Assembly (NCBI GenBank): GCA_947465645.1
Contig: CANIBQ010000175.1
Coordinates: 1-5,528 of the forward strand
Length of the DNA stretch: 5,528 bases
Reading direction: 5' to 3'
Source of the DNA: Acidobacteriota bacterium
Lineage (GTDB): Bacteria > Acidobacteriota > Vicinamibacteria > Vicinamibacterales > UBA2999
The translations under genes were made by a program, and so were the position numbers. The notes under the pieces were generated by a model. The model saw only the letters and a list, made by a program, of their open reading frames with translations. It made no database searches and had not been told where the DNA came from. Shown piece by piece: positions 1 to 5,528 of the stretch; position 1 is the stretch's first letter; every line of letters starts with the position of its first letter.

Positions 1-1430
1 GCCTCGACTACCTGACGCTCGATCGCCTGTCGTCCACGCTCTCCGGGGGCGAGGCCCAGCGCATCAACCTGGCGACGTCGCTCGGATCGGCGCTCGTCGG
101 CACCCTCTACGTGCTGGACGAGCCGTCCATCGGCCTGCACTCGCGCGATAACCAGCGGCTGATCGACATCCTTCGCCAGCTGCGGGACCAGGGGAATACC
201 GTGCTCGTCGTCGAGCACGACGAGGACATGATCCGCGTCGCCGATTACATCGTCGACATGGGTCTTGGCGCGGGCGAGCAGGGCGGCCGCGTGGTGTTCG
301 CGGGCGATCTCGACGCACTGCTGCAGGAGCCGCGGTCGCTCACGGCAAAATACCTGCGTCAGGAGCTGGCGATCCCCGTGCCGGCGACCCGCCGCCGCGG
401 TACGGGCCAGAAAATCCGGTTGCGCGGCGCGACGGAGCACAACCTCAAGGACGTCGACATCGACATTCCGTTGAACACCCTGACGTGCGTGACTGGTGTC
501 AGCGGATCCGGGAAGTCGACGATCGTTCACGACGTGCTGTACGCCGCGATCAAGCGTGCGAAAGGCAGCTGGGATCGGCGCGTCGGTTCGTTCGAGACTC
601 TCGAAGGGCTCGACTACATCAGCGACGTCGTACTCGTGGATCAGAATCCGATTGGCCGGACGCCGCGCTCGAATCCTGTCACGTACCTGAAGGCGTTCGA
701 TCCGATTCGCGAGCTGTTTTCGCTCACCAAGGACGCCAAGTCGCGCGGGCTGTCGGCGAGCCACTTCTCCTTCAACGTGCCTGGCGGACGCTGCGAGGCG
801 TGCCAGGGTGAAGGGGAAGTGCGGGTCGAAATGCAGTTCCTGGCCGACGTCTTCGTGCCATGCGACGCGTGCGACGGCATGCGTTTCAAGCCGCAGGTGC
901 TGGACGTGAGCTACCGCAATAAGAACGTGCACCAGGTGCTCAACATGACGGTGCGCGAGGCGCTCGCGTTCTTCAGCTCCACGCCGAAGGTGCTGCGCCG
1001 GCTGCAGGTGCTCGATGAAATCGGCCTCGGTTATCTCCGGCTCGGACAGCCGGCGACCACGCTCTCGGGCGGCGAGGCGCAGCGGATCAAGATTGCCGCG
1101 CACCTCGTGTCGTTCGGGGGCGAGCGGCTCCTGTACATCCTCGACGAGCCGACGACAGGGCTGCATTTCGACGATATTTCGAAGCTCCTGGCGGCGTTCC
1201 GCAAGCTGGTCGAGGCGGGCCACACGCTGCTCGTCATCGAGCACAACCTCGACGTGATCAAGACGGCGGACTACGTCATCGACCTCGGTCCTGAGGGCGG
1301 CGAGGGGGGCGGGCAGGTCGTCGCCACCGGCACCCCTGAAAAGGTGGCGGAGAACGACGCGTCGCACACGGGACGAGCCTTGCGCGAGGTCCTGGCCGCG
1401 GGACGAGCGCATGCCTACGCGACGAAGTAA
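1..1430 (+). CDS. uvrA: UvrABC excinuclease ATPase subunit UvrA, C-terminal half (5' end outside window)
   Basis: UvrA is the damage-recognition ATPase of nucleotide excision repair; as a dimer it loads UvrB onto distorted DNA in the cytoplasm. The open frame enters at base 3 and gives 475 residues, about half of the usual ~940. It begins in the first ABC module, with the signature LSGGEAQRI (39-65) and Walker B YVLDEPSIGLH (108-140). The second module has Walker A GVSGSGKST (495-521), a zinc site CEAC/CDAC (codons at 792, 801, 861, 870) with the CxxC-X19-CxxC spacing of E. coli UvrA, a second LSGGEAQRI (1062-1088) and Walker B LYILDEPTTGLH (1131-1166). The typical C-terminal stretch IEHNLDVIKTADYVIDLGPEG is present. 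No frameshift or missing motif is seen. The GTG at 111 is an internal valine, not a start. The 3' end overlaps the next gene by 20 bp. Confidence 0.97.
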   Translation, partial: LDYLTLDRLSSTLSGGEAQRINLATSLGSALVGTLYVLDEPSIGLHSRDNQRLIDILRQLRDQGNTVLVVEHDEDMIRVADYIVDMGLGAGEQGGRVVFAGDLDALLQEPRSLTAKYLRQELAIPVPATRRRGTGQKIRLRGATEHNLKDVDIDIPLNTLTCVTGVSGSGKSTIVHDVLYAAIKRAKGSWDRRVGSFETLEGLDYISDVVLVDQNPIGRTPRSNPVTYLKAFDPIRELFSLTKDAKSRGLSASHFSFNVPGGRCEACQGEGEVRVEMQFLADVFVPCDACDGMRFKPQVLDVSYRNKNVHQVLNMTVREALAFFSSTPKVLRRLQVLDEIGLGYLRLGQPATTLSGGEAQRIKIAAHLVSFGGERLLYILDEPTTGLHFDDISKLLAAFRKLVEAGHTLLVIEHNLDVIKTADYVIDLGPEGGEGGGQVVATGTPEKVAENDASHTGRALREVLAAGRAHAYATK

Positions 1431-2010
1431 GCTCCCGCATTCCTTCTACAACCGGCCGACACTGAAGGTCGCCGAGCAGCTGCTCGGCAAAGTCCTCGTG
1501 CATCGCACGGCGTCGGGGATCGCGTCCGGGATGATCGTGGAAACCGAGGCCTACATCGGCGAGGACGATCCAGCCTGCCATGCGGCCCCCGGGCCTACAC
1601 GGCGAAATGCTCCGCTCTACGGCCCACCAGGCATCGCCTACGTGTATCTGAACTACGGCATCCACTATCTGGTGAACGCGGTGACCGAGGCGGACGGCCA
1701 TCCGGCCGCGGTCCTCATTCGGGCGCTGGCGCCGGTGGACGGCGTGGCACTGATGCACACGCGGCGCGGCGCGCATGTCGCCGAGCGGGATCTCTGCCGG
1801 GGACCCGGCAATCTGACGAAAGCGCTCGGAATTTCATTGTCGGAGAACCAGCTGGATCTCGCCTCGAGCCGCCTGACGATCGAAGATCGCGGTTGCCGCA
1901 TCGCCGGTGTGTCGTGGGGTTCGCGCATCGGCATCCGCGTCGGCGTCGAGCAGCCGTGGCGCTGCTGGATTACCGGCCATCCCTCGGTGTCAGGTCGAGT
2001 GATAAAGTGA
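1411..2010 (+). CDS. mpg: 3-methyladenine/alkylpurine DNA glycosylase, AAG/MPG family
   Basis: This base-excision repair enzyme removes alkylated purines (3-methyladenine, 7-methylguanine) and often hypoxanthine by cutting the N-glycosidic bond. The 199-residue length is normal for bacterial members. Residues recognisable against human AAG are VETEAY at 43-48, where Glu46 matches catalytic Glu125 and Tyr48 matches Tyr127; His57 (His136); Tyr82 in YVYLNYG, matching the intercalating Tyr162; Asn89; and Arg104 in LIRALAP. GPGNLTKALGI (about 131-141) and the C-terminal RIGIRVGVEQPWR are also typical. The ATG at 1411 lies inside uvrA and is preceded by a weak GGACGAG (1401-1407). No other start would keep the N-terminal LPHSFYNRPTLKVAEQLLG block. 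The overlap with uvrA suggests translational coupling of two repair enzymes from different pathways. The family call is secure; the substrate range is inferred. Confidence 0.95.
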   Translation: MPTRRSKLPHSFYNRPTLKVAEQLLGKVLVHRTASGIASGMIVETEAYIGEDDPACHAAPGPTRRNAPLYGPPGIAYVYLNYGIHYLVNAVTEADGHPAAVLIRALAPVDGVALMHTRRGAHVAERDLCRGPGNLTKALGISLSENQLDLASSRLTIEDRGCRIAGVSWGSRIGIRVGVEQPWRCWITGHPSVSGRVIK

Positions 2011-2019
2011 AATAGATCC

Positions 2020-3426
2020 ATGGCAAAAACGCTTCTGCAGAAAGTCTGGGACCTGCATACGGTCCGCACGCTGTCGACCGGCCAGACGCAGCTGTTCATC
2101 GGCCTGCATCTCGTCCACGAGGTCACGTCGCCGCAGGCCTTCGACGCGCTGCGCGCCCGCGGCTGGAAAGTCGCGCGGACCGATCGCACGTTCGCCACCG
2201 TCGATCACATTGTGCCGACGCGCGAGCGCACGCGCCCGTTCCTGGACGTGATGGCCGAAGACATGATCACCGCGCTCGAGCGCAACTGCCGCGAGTTCGG
2301 CATCCGCCTCGCCGGCCTCGACGACGACCGCCAGGGCATCGTCCATGTCATTGGTCCCGAGCTCGGCCTCACGCAGCCGGGAATCACGCTCGCCTGCGGT
2401 GACAGCCACACGTCGACCCATGGCGCGTTCGGCGCTGTCGCATTCGGGATTGGCACCTCGCAGGTGCGCGACGTCCTGGCGTCGCAGTGCCTGGCACTCG
2501 AGCCGATGAAAGTGCGCCGGATCCGCGTCACGGGGAAGCTGCCCGAAGGCGTCTATGCCAAGGACGTGATTCTCACGATCATCAATCGTCTCGGCGTCGG
2601 CGGCGGCGTTGGCTACGCGTACGAGTACGCCGGCGACACGATCGAGCGGATGTCGATGGACGAGCGTATGACCATCTGCAACATGTCGATCGAGGGCGGC
2701 GCGCGCGTCGGCTACGTGAACCCCGACGAGACGACGTTCGCGTATCTGAAGGGGCGCGCGTTCGCGCCGGCCGGCGACGCATTCGAGCGCGCGAGGGCCT
2801 GGTGGCGCTCGATGGCCTCGGATGCCGATGCCCGCTACGACGATGACGTGGTCATCAAGGCAGAGGAACTCACGCCGGTCGTGACCTGGGGCGTGAATCC
2901 GGGACAGTCCGTGCCGGTGACGGGACGTGTGCCATCCGGCAATGAGCAGGACGCGGATCCGAAAGCCGTGGCGGACGCACTCGGGTACATGGGCTTCAAG
3001 GGCGGCGAGGCGATGGCCGGCATGAAGATCGACGTGGCCTTCATCGGGTCCTGCACCAATTCACGGCTGTCAGACCTGCGCGAAGCTGCGCGGATCGTTC
3101 GCGGTCATCGTGTCGCGCCGCACGTCAAGGCGCTCGTCGTTCCCGGGTCGGTGTCGATCAAGCGCGCTGCGGAGAGCGAGGGGCTCGATCAGATCTTCCG
3201 TGACGCAGGATTCGAGTGGCGTGGCGCCGGCTGCTCCATGTGCCTGGGCATGAATCCCGACAAGCTGGTCGGCTCACAGGTCTGCGCCTCGTCGTCCAAT
3301 CGGAATTTCAAGGGCCGGCAGGGCAGTCCCGAAGGCCGGACGCTGCTCATGAGCCCGGCGATGGTCGCGGCCGCGGCCATTACGGGCGCTGTCACGGACA
3401 TTCGCCAGTTCGAGAAGGTGTCGTAA
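2020..3426 (+). CDS. leuC: 3-isopropylmalate dehydratase, large subunit
   Basis: LeuC carries the [4Fe-4S] cluster of isopropylmalate isomerase, which with LeuD converts 2-isopropylmalate to 3-isopropylmalate in leucine synthesis. The protein has 468 residues, matching the ~466 of E. coli LeuC. The three cluster cysteines are Cys345 in GSCTNSR and Cys405/Cys408 in [11 protein letters not shown]. The N-terminal block [20 protein letters not shown] and the active-site segment [20 protein letters not shown] are present, as is the bacterial-type block [17 protein letters not shown]. The start at 2020 is nine bases after the glycosylase stop. No strong Shine-Dalgarno is visible (AAGTGA at 2005-2010 is weak), so translation may depend on ribosomes finishing mpg. 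No leuA or leuB is in the window. An isomerase acting on a related substrate such as citramalate-derived acids cannot be excluded from sequence alone. Confidence 0.95.
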   Translation: MAKTLLQKVWDLHTVRTLSTGQTQLFIGLHLVHEVTSPQAFDALRARGWKVARTDRTFATVDHIVPTRERTRPFLDVMAEDMITALERNCREFGIRLAGLDDDRQGIVHVIGPELGLTQPGITLACGDSHTSTHGAFGAVAFGIGTSQVRDVLASQCLALEPMKVRRIRVTGKLPEGVYAKDVILTIINRLGVGGGVGYAYEYAGDTIERMSMDERMTICNMSIEGGARVGYVNPDETTFAYLKGRAFAPAGDAFERARAWWRSMASDADARYDDDVVIKAEELTPVVTWGVNPGQSVPVTGRVPSGNEQDADPKAVADALGYMGFKGGEAMAGMKIDVAFIGSCTNSRLSDLREAARIVRGHRVAPHVKALVVPGSVSIKRAAESEGLDQIFRDAGFEWRGAGCSMCLGMNPDKLVGSQVCASSSNRNFKGRQGSPEGRTLLMSPAMVAAAAITGAVTDIRQFEKVS

Positions 3427-3428
3427 TG
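3415..3428 (+). promoter_or_regulatory. Shine-Dalgarno plus TAATG stop/start overlap coupling leuC to leuD
   Basis: AAGGTG (3415-3420) lies five bases before the leuD ATG (3426-3428), and the leuC stop TAA (3424-3426) shares its last A with that ATG. Such overlaps usually mean the same ribosomes terminate and restart, which keeps the two enzyme subunits in equal amounts. Coupling is inferred from the arrangement. Confidence 0.75.
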
Positions 3429-4040
3429 GCTATTCATCGCATCGAACGCATTGAAGGGACTGCGCTGCCCATGCGCGGCGACGACATCGACACGGACCGC
3501 ATCCTCCCCGCGCGCTACCTGCGGGCGATCACGTTCGAGGGCATGGAACTGCACCTCTTCGAGGACGAGCGCACGGGGTCGGCCGGCGGGGATCGCGTCA
3601 CGTCGACGCACCCGTTCGATGACCCGCGCTTCCGCGGCGCCACGATCCTCGTCGTCAATCGGAACTTCGGCTGCGGCTCATCGCGCGAGCACGCGCCCCA
3701 GGGGCTCTACCGCGCCGGTTTCCGCGCCGTGATCGCGGAGTCGTTTTCGGAGATCTTCTTTGGAAACTCGATGCTGATCGGCCTGGCGTGCCTGAACGCG
3801 TCGCCCGATCAGATTACGGAGCTACAGACGCGCGTGGAGCAGCGCCCCAATCTGACCCTGCGTATCGATGTGAAGGCGTCGATGTGCGAGCTCGGCGATC
3901 TTCGCATTCCCCTGTCGCTGCCGGCCTCGGCCAAGGATGCGCTCCTCACCGGCGCGTGGGACACGACCGGGATGCTCCTGGACCGCTACGAGGAAGTGAC
4001 CGCGGCGTCGGAGAAGCTCCCGTACGTGGCCGGTTTCTAG
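3426..4040 (+). CDS. leuD: 3-isopropylmalate dehydratase, small subunit
   Basis: LeuD is the swivelling small subunit that completes the isopropylmalate isomerase active site with LeuC. It has 204 residues against 201 in E. coli. The conserved start of the fold, DDIDTDRILPARYL, is at 19-32; the signature NFGCGSSREHAP spans 80-91; ESFSEIFFGNS follows; and the C-terminal TTGMLLDRYEEVTA matches the family tail. The frame is open upstream to 3216, but the ATG at 3426 is the natural start: it overlaps the leuC stop as TAATG and has AAGGTG at 3415-3420. The residues after the substrate-loop tyrosine read YLRAITFEG, close to the YLRCVTFEG form I recall for many bacterial LeuD proteins. The stop codon is immediately followed by a repeat element. 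Confidence 0.95.
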   Translation: MAIHRIERIEGTALPMRGDDIDTDRILPARYLRAITFEGMELHLFEDERTGSAGGDRVTSTHPFDDPRFRGATILVVNRNFGCGSSREHAPQGLYRAGFRAVIAESFSEIFFGNSMLIGLACLNASPDQITELQTRVEQRPNLTLRIDVKASMCELGDLRIPLSLPASAKDALLTGAWDTTGMLLDRYEEVTAASEKLPYVAGF

Positions 4041-4088
4041 CCACGAAGGCACGAAGAATCAGCCACAAAGGGCACGAAGAACACGAAG
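4040..4088 (+). repeat. Dispersed ~50-bp repeat, copy A, abutting the leuD stop
   Basis: This 49-bp copy starts with GCCACGAAGG, whose first G is the last base of the leuD stop codon, and ends with CACAAAGGG, CACGAAGAA and CACGAAG. The core is a 9-bp tandem unit CACRAAGRN. It aligns with copy B (opposite strand, 4203-4252) with a one-base gap. It contains a single T, so its RNA on the leuD side would be almost free of U and have little secondary structure. It is not an intrinsic terminator. The orientation given is the strand reading GCCACGAAGG. Confidence 0.85.
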
Positions 4089-4111
4089 CTTGTTCTCCGA
4101 CGTGGGCGCTG

Positions 4112-4195
4112 CTAGTGCACCACCCCTTGGCGCAATTCCGCCTCGGCGGTGTTGAGGTAGGCGCGGTAGTCCTGGGGATCGATGAACGGGTCCAC
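4112..4195 (-). pseudogene. 27-codon remnant of a gene 3' end, possibly a metallo-beta-lactamase-fold hydrolase
   Basis: On the minus strand, codons from 4195 down to a TAG at 4112-4114 read VDPFIDPQDYRAYL and then NTAEAELRQGVVH. This looks like natural protein sequence. The pattern PFIDP-x-x-YRAY followed by an AE-rich helix recalls, from memory, the C-terminal tail of subclass B3-like metallo-beta-lactamase-fold proteins. Upstream the frame runs into repeat copy B, where it becomes arginine-rich nonsense with no plausible start, so the rest of the gene is missing. The two other minus-strand frames here give only low-complexity sequence. The fragment lies between inverted repeat copies A and B. 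The family assignment is tentative; that it is a decayed gene end is more likely than its identity. Confidence 0.35.
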
Positions 4196-4202
4196 CGCGG
4201 TT

Positions 4203-4252
4203 CTTCGTGATCTTTGTGTTCTTTGTGGCCAGGCCCTTTTGCCCTTCGTGGC
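4203..4252 (-). repeat. Dispersed ~50-bp repeat, copy B, 15 bp after the coiled-coil gene
   Basis: Read on the minus strand, this 50-bp copy begins GCCACGAAGG, has CCTGGCCAC in the middle, and ends with the 9-bp units CACAAAGAA, CACAAAGAT and CACGAAG, followed by AA to complete another unit. Counted by eye, it matches copy C at 42 of 50 positions with no gaps. It lies 15 bp downstream of the stop of the small minus-strand gene and is inverted relative to copy A, so a transcript crossing both could form a long stem enclosing 4089-4202. Confidence 0.88.
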
Positions 4253-4267
4253 GGCTGCGCGGCGCTC

Positions 4268-4549
4268 TTATCGGTAATAGGCACCCACGAGGGCGCCGAC
4301 TACCGCCAGCAGTACCCCGATCTGGGTGCCGACCATCCATGTGAAGTGGCGGTCGGTCTTTTCGTCCAACGCCACGAATCGCCGGTTCATGTCGTCCCGG
4401 AGCTCGCTGAACTGGCGGTTCACGTCGGCAAACTGCCGATTCATGTCAGTGCGAAGCTCGGTGAATCGGCGCGTCGTGTCTGCGCGAAAATCGGCGATCG
4501 CGTCCATCCTGGTCTCCAGCGAAGCCAAACGTTCCTCAACCGTTCCCAT
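4268..4549 (-). CDS. Small coiled-coil protein with a C-terminal membrane anchor (function unknown)
   Basis: The 93-residue product starts MGTVEERLASLETRMDAIAD, continues as a charged helix to about residue 68, and ends in one hydrophobic segment (about 71-90, WMVGTQIGVLLAVVGALVGA) followed by YYR. Phenylalanines fall at 29, 40, 47, 58 and 69, a spacing of 11, 7, 11 and 11 that fits a mixed hendecad/heptad coiled coil. Residues 29-46 and 47-64 are an imperfect 18-residue duplication (FTELRTDMNRQ / FSELRDDMNRR). The protein likely oligomerises through its helix and is tail-anchored in the inner membrane with the coiled coil in the cytoplasm. I recognise the type, short hypothetical proteins ending in a DxxF-TW-V-G-x-Q-type membrane helix, but no function is known to me. 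The frame stays open upstream to 4792, but that extension is arginine-rich and overlaps the LysR gene; GAGAGGGG before the ATG at 4549 supports this start. Confidence 0.8.
   Translation of the reverse strand: MGTVEERLASLETRMDAIADFRADTTRRFTELRTDMNRQFADVNRQFSELRDDMNRRFVALDEKTDRHFTWMVGTQIGVLLAVVGALVGAYYR
4358..4465 (-). repeat. Internal 54-bp tandem duplication in the coiled-coil gene
   Basis: Two adjacent 54-bp units (4412-4465 and 4358-4411) encode residues 29-46 and 47-64. They are most alike in their first ~36 bases on the coding strand, encoding F-[TS]-E-L-R-[TD]-D-M-N-R-[QR]-F. The length is a multiple of three and equals one 11-residue plus one 7-residue coiled-coil repeat, so the helix register is kept. 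Confidence 0.7.
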
Positions 4550-4553
4550 CGCG

Positions 4554-4561
4554 CCCCTCTC
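4554..4561 (-). promoter_or_regulatory. Shine-Dalgarno of the coiled-coil gene
   Basis: The minus strand reads GAGAGGGG, then CGCG, then the ATG at 4549-4547. This decides the start of the 93-residue protein over the longer open frame. Its core GAGAGG (4556-4561) is complementary to CCTCTC further up the same leader (4596-4601), so it could be masked by folding. Confidence 0.6.
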
Positions 4562-4600
4562 TCCGGGCTTGCGCCCGATTCTACATCGTCGTCCGGAGAG
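4559..4600 (-). promoter_or_regulatory. Leader inverted repeat with an alternative GCAA-tetraloop hairpin
   Basis: On the minus strand CTCTCCGG (4600-4593) can pair with CCGGAGAG (4566-4559), an 8-bp stem ending next to the ribosome-binding site. Between the arms CGGGC-GCAA-GCCCG (4577-4564) forms a compact hairpin with a GNRA-type tetraloop. The two structures share bases 4564-4566 and so exclude each other. The pairing is read from sequence; a regulatory role is inferred. Confidence 0.35.
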
Positions 4601-4662
4601 GCACGTGGCGTACCGCGCCATGTACCGAGAAAAACGTGGGCGGAGGTTGCGGGAGGATGCAA

Positions 4663-4700
4663 GAAACGACGTCCGGAGGAAATCGCGAGTGCGTCGTTCC
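4663..4700 (-). terminator. Possible weak hairpin terminator after the LysR gene
   Basis: Just past the LysR stop (TAG at 4706-4704) the minus strand reads GGAACGACG (4700-4692), a 20-base loop, then CGTCGTTTC (4671-4663). This gives a 9-bp stem with one G-T pair, followed by TTGC. The T tract is short and the loop long, so it would be a poor intrinsic terminator. It could equally be a chance inverted repeat. Confidence 0.3.
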
Positions 4701-4703
4701 GGC

Positions 4704-5528
4704 CTACTTCGTGATCTTCGTGTCCTTCGTGGCCAGGTCTTTCTGCTCTTCCTGGCTATGACGCTTGGACGCCTTCGGCGCGATTTCCTCAACCAGCGAC
4801 AGGAACGCCGCCGACGCGTGAGAGCGTTCGCCGCCTTTTCTGAACACCAGCCGCACCTGACGCCGCAGGCGAATTTCCGGCATCATCAGCGCCACGAGCT
4901 CACCGCGCGCGATCTCTGACTCCGCGCAGCGGCGCGGGAGCAGGGCGACCCCCAGCTTCAGCGCCACCGCGCGCTTGATCCCCTCCAGGCTCGGCAGCGA
5001 CACGAGGATGTTGGCGGGGATGTGGTGCTGCTCGAAGAGGCGCAGGACGCGGTCGCGCACGTGCGACGGGTCGTTGTGCGCGATGAGCGTCTGCCGGCCG
5101 CACTCCGCGAGCGTGACCTCTTTCGCGCCGGCCAGCGGATGCGAGGGGTGCACGAGCATCACGAGCTCGTCCTGGCCGAGCACGATCGATCCCAGGCGCG
5201 CCTCTGACGGCTGGAACGTCATCACGCCGAAGTCGAGGGTGCCCTGTGCGACTTCCGCCCCGAGCTGCCGCGCCGGCACGCGCCGCACGTCGACATGCAC
5301 CAGCGGGTGAGCCTCGTGGAATCGGTGAATCAGGGGGAGGACGACGTGCACCGAGGCTTCGTTGACGCCGAGCAGCACCCGTCCGCGGCGCAGGTCGCGC
5401 AGGTCCTTGACCGCCGCCTCCGCTTCCTCTGACAGCCGCAGCAGGCGATCCGCATAGTCCCGCAGGAGCCGGCCCGCGTCGGTCAGCGTGGCGTCCTTCG
5501 TGGCGCGATCGAACAGCCGTTCGCCGAC
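4704..5528 (-). CDS. LysR-type transcriptional regulator (N-terminus outside window)
   Basis: This is a DNA-binding regulator with an N-terminal winged helix-turn-helix and a C-terminal periplasmic-binding-protein-like effector domain. The frame enters at 5528 with VGERLFDRATKDATLTDAGRL, the end of the LysR winged helix (family pattern LFxR...LTxAG), so about 45-50 residues are missing. The linker helix runs to about visible residue 47. The effector domain starts at GRVLLGVNEASVHVVLPLIH (49-68) and includes LDFGVMTF, LVMLVHPSHPLA, SLEGIKRAVALKLGVALLPR and a final AAFLSLVEEIA. The GTG at 5378 is internal. The last 16 residues (QEEQKDLATKDTKITK) are encoded by repeat copy C and are not part of the LysR fold. 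The target genes and effector cannot be told from this window; a divergent target, if any, would lie beyond 5528. Confidence 0.92.
   Translation of the reverse strand, partial: VGERLFDRATKDATLTDAGRLLRDYADRLLRLSEEAEAAVKDLRDLRRGRVLLGVNEASVHVVLPLIHRFHEAHPLVHVDVRRVPARQLGAEVAQGTLDFGVMTFQPSEARLGSIVLGQDELVMLVHPSHPLAGAKEVTLAECGRQTLIAHNDPSHVRDRVLRLFEQHHIPANILVSLPSLEGIKRAVALKLGVALLPRRCAESEIARGELVALMMPEIRLRRQVRLVFRKGGERSHASAAFLSLVEEIAPKASKRHSQEEQKDLATKDTKITK
4707..4756 (-). repeat. Dispersed ~50-bp repeat, copy C, forming the 3' end of the LysR gene
   Basis: Read on the minus strand, this 50-bp copy begins GCCAGGAAGAGC, has CCTGGCCAC in the middle and ends CACGAAGGA, CACGAAGAT, CACGAAG. Counted by eye, it matches copy B at 42 of 50 positions without gaps. 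It is in frame with the LysR gene and encodes its last 16 residues; the TAG stop follows directly at 4704-4706. Confidence 0.88.

Noticed and set aside
3216..3425. Extension of the leuD frame upstream to 3216
   Set aside because: It overlaps the conserved cysteine end of leuC in another frame and has no counterpart in LeuD proteins. The TAATG start fits family length.
4040..4252. CRISPR-like array or insertion sequence formed by the repeats
   Set aside because: The copies are in opposite orientations, unevenly spaced and without uniform spacers. There is no transposase and no clear target-site duplication.
4581..4586. Minus-strand ATGTAG, a start-stop pair in the coiled-coil gene leader
   Set aside because: A two-codon open frame is expected by chance and has no ribosome-binding site of its own.
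4550..4792. N-terminal extension of the coiled-coil frame upstream to 4792 on the minus strand
   Set aside because: It is arginine-rich low-complexity sequence, overlaps the LysR 3' end in another frame, and has no natural look. The ATG at 4549 has a good ribosome-binding site.
4214..4919. Plus-strand open frames across the coiled-coil and LysR genes (4214-4714 and 4326-4919)
   Set aside because: They are antisense to two well-supported minus-strand genes, with composition typical of shadow frames in GC-rich DNA and no recognisable motif.
5493..5504. GTCCTTCGTGGC identical to 12 bases of repeat copy C (4722-4733)
   Set aside because: It lies inside the conserved LysR N-terminal domain, where it encodes ATKDA, and none of the rest of the repeat is present, so chance is the better explanation.

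Overview
This GC-rich window looks like ordinary bacterial chromosome. The gene sequences and a dispersed CACRAAGRN-type repeat would fit Acidobacteriota or a similar GC-rich environmental phylum. That placement is inferred from general resemblance and was not tested by alignment. There are no tRNA or rRNA genes, no CRISPR array, and no transposase or phage genes.

Left part (1-4040, plus strand): four tightly packed genes that read as one transcription unit. The 3' half of uvrA (nucleotide excision repair ATPase, cut by the window edge) overlaps by 20 bp a complete alkylpurine DNA glycosylase of the AAG/MPG family. Nine bases later comes leuC, and leuD follows with a TAATG stop/start overlap. 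The glycosylase and UvrA both act on damaged DNA. LeuC and LeuD are the two subunits of isopropylmalate isomerase in leucine synthesis. The shared transcript is inferred from spacing, because no promoter or terminator is visible between the genes.

Middle part (4041-4703): a gene-poor stretch where the plus-strand operon meets minus-strand genes. It holds two inverted copies of a ~50-bp repeat, a 27-codon fragment that looks like the tail of a lost gene (possibly a metallo-beta-lactamase-fold hydrolase), and a small minus-strand gene for a 93-residue coiled-coil protein with one C-terminal membrane helix. Its leader can fold in two mutually exclusive ways next to its Shine-Dalgarno sequence.

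Right part (4704-5528, minus strand): a LysR-type regulator cut by the window edge within its DNA-binding domain. A third repeat copy supplies its last 16 codons.

The most interesting pattern is the repeat. All three copies sit at the 3' end of a gene or probable transcription unit (leuD, the coiled-coil gene, the LysR gene), and all three have the same orientation relative to the gene they follow. None lies between the operon-internal genes. This suggests a 3'-end element family, either with a role in RNA ends or with a preference for inserting there.
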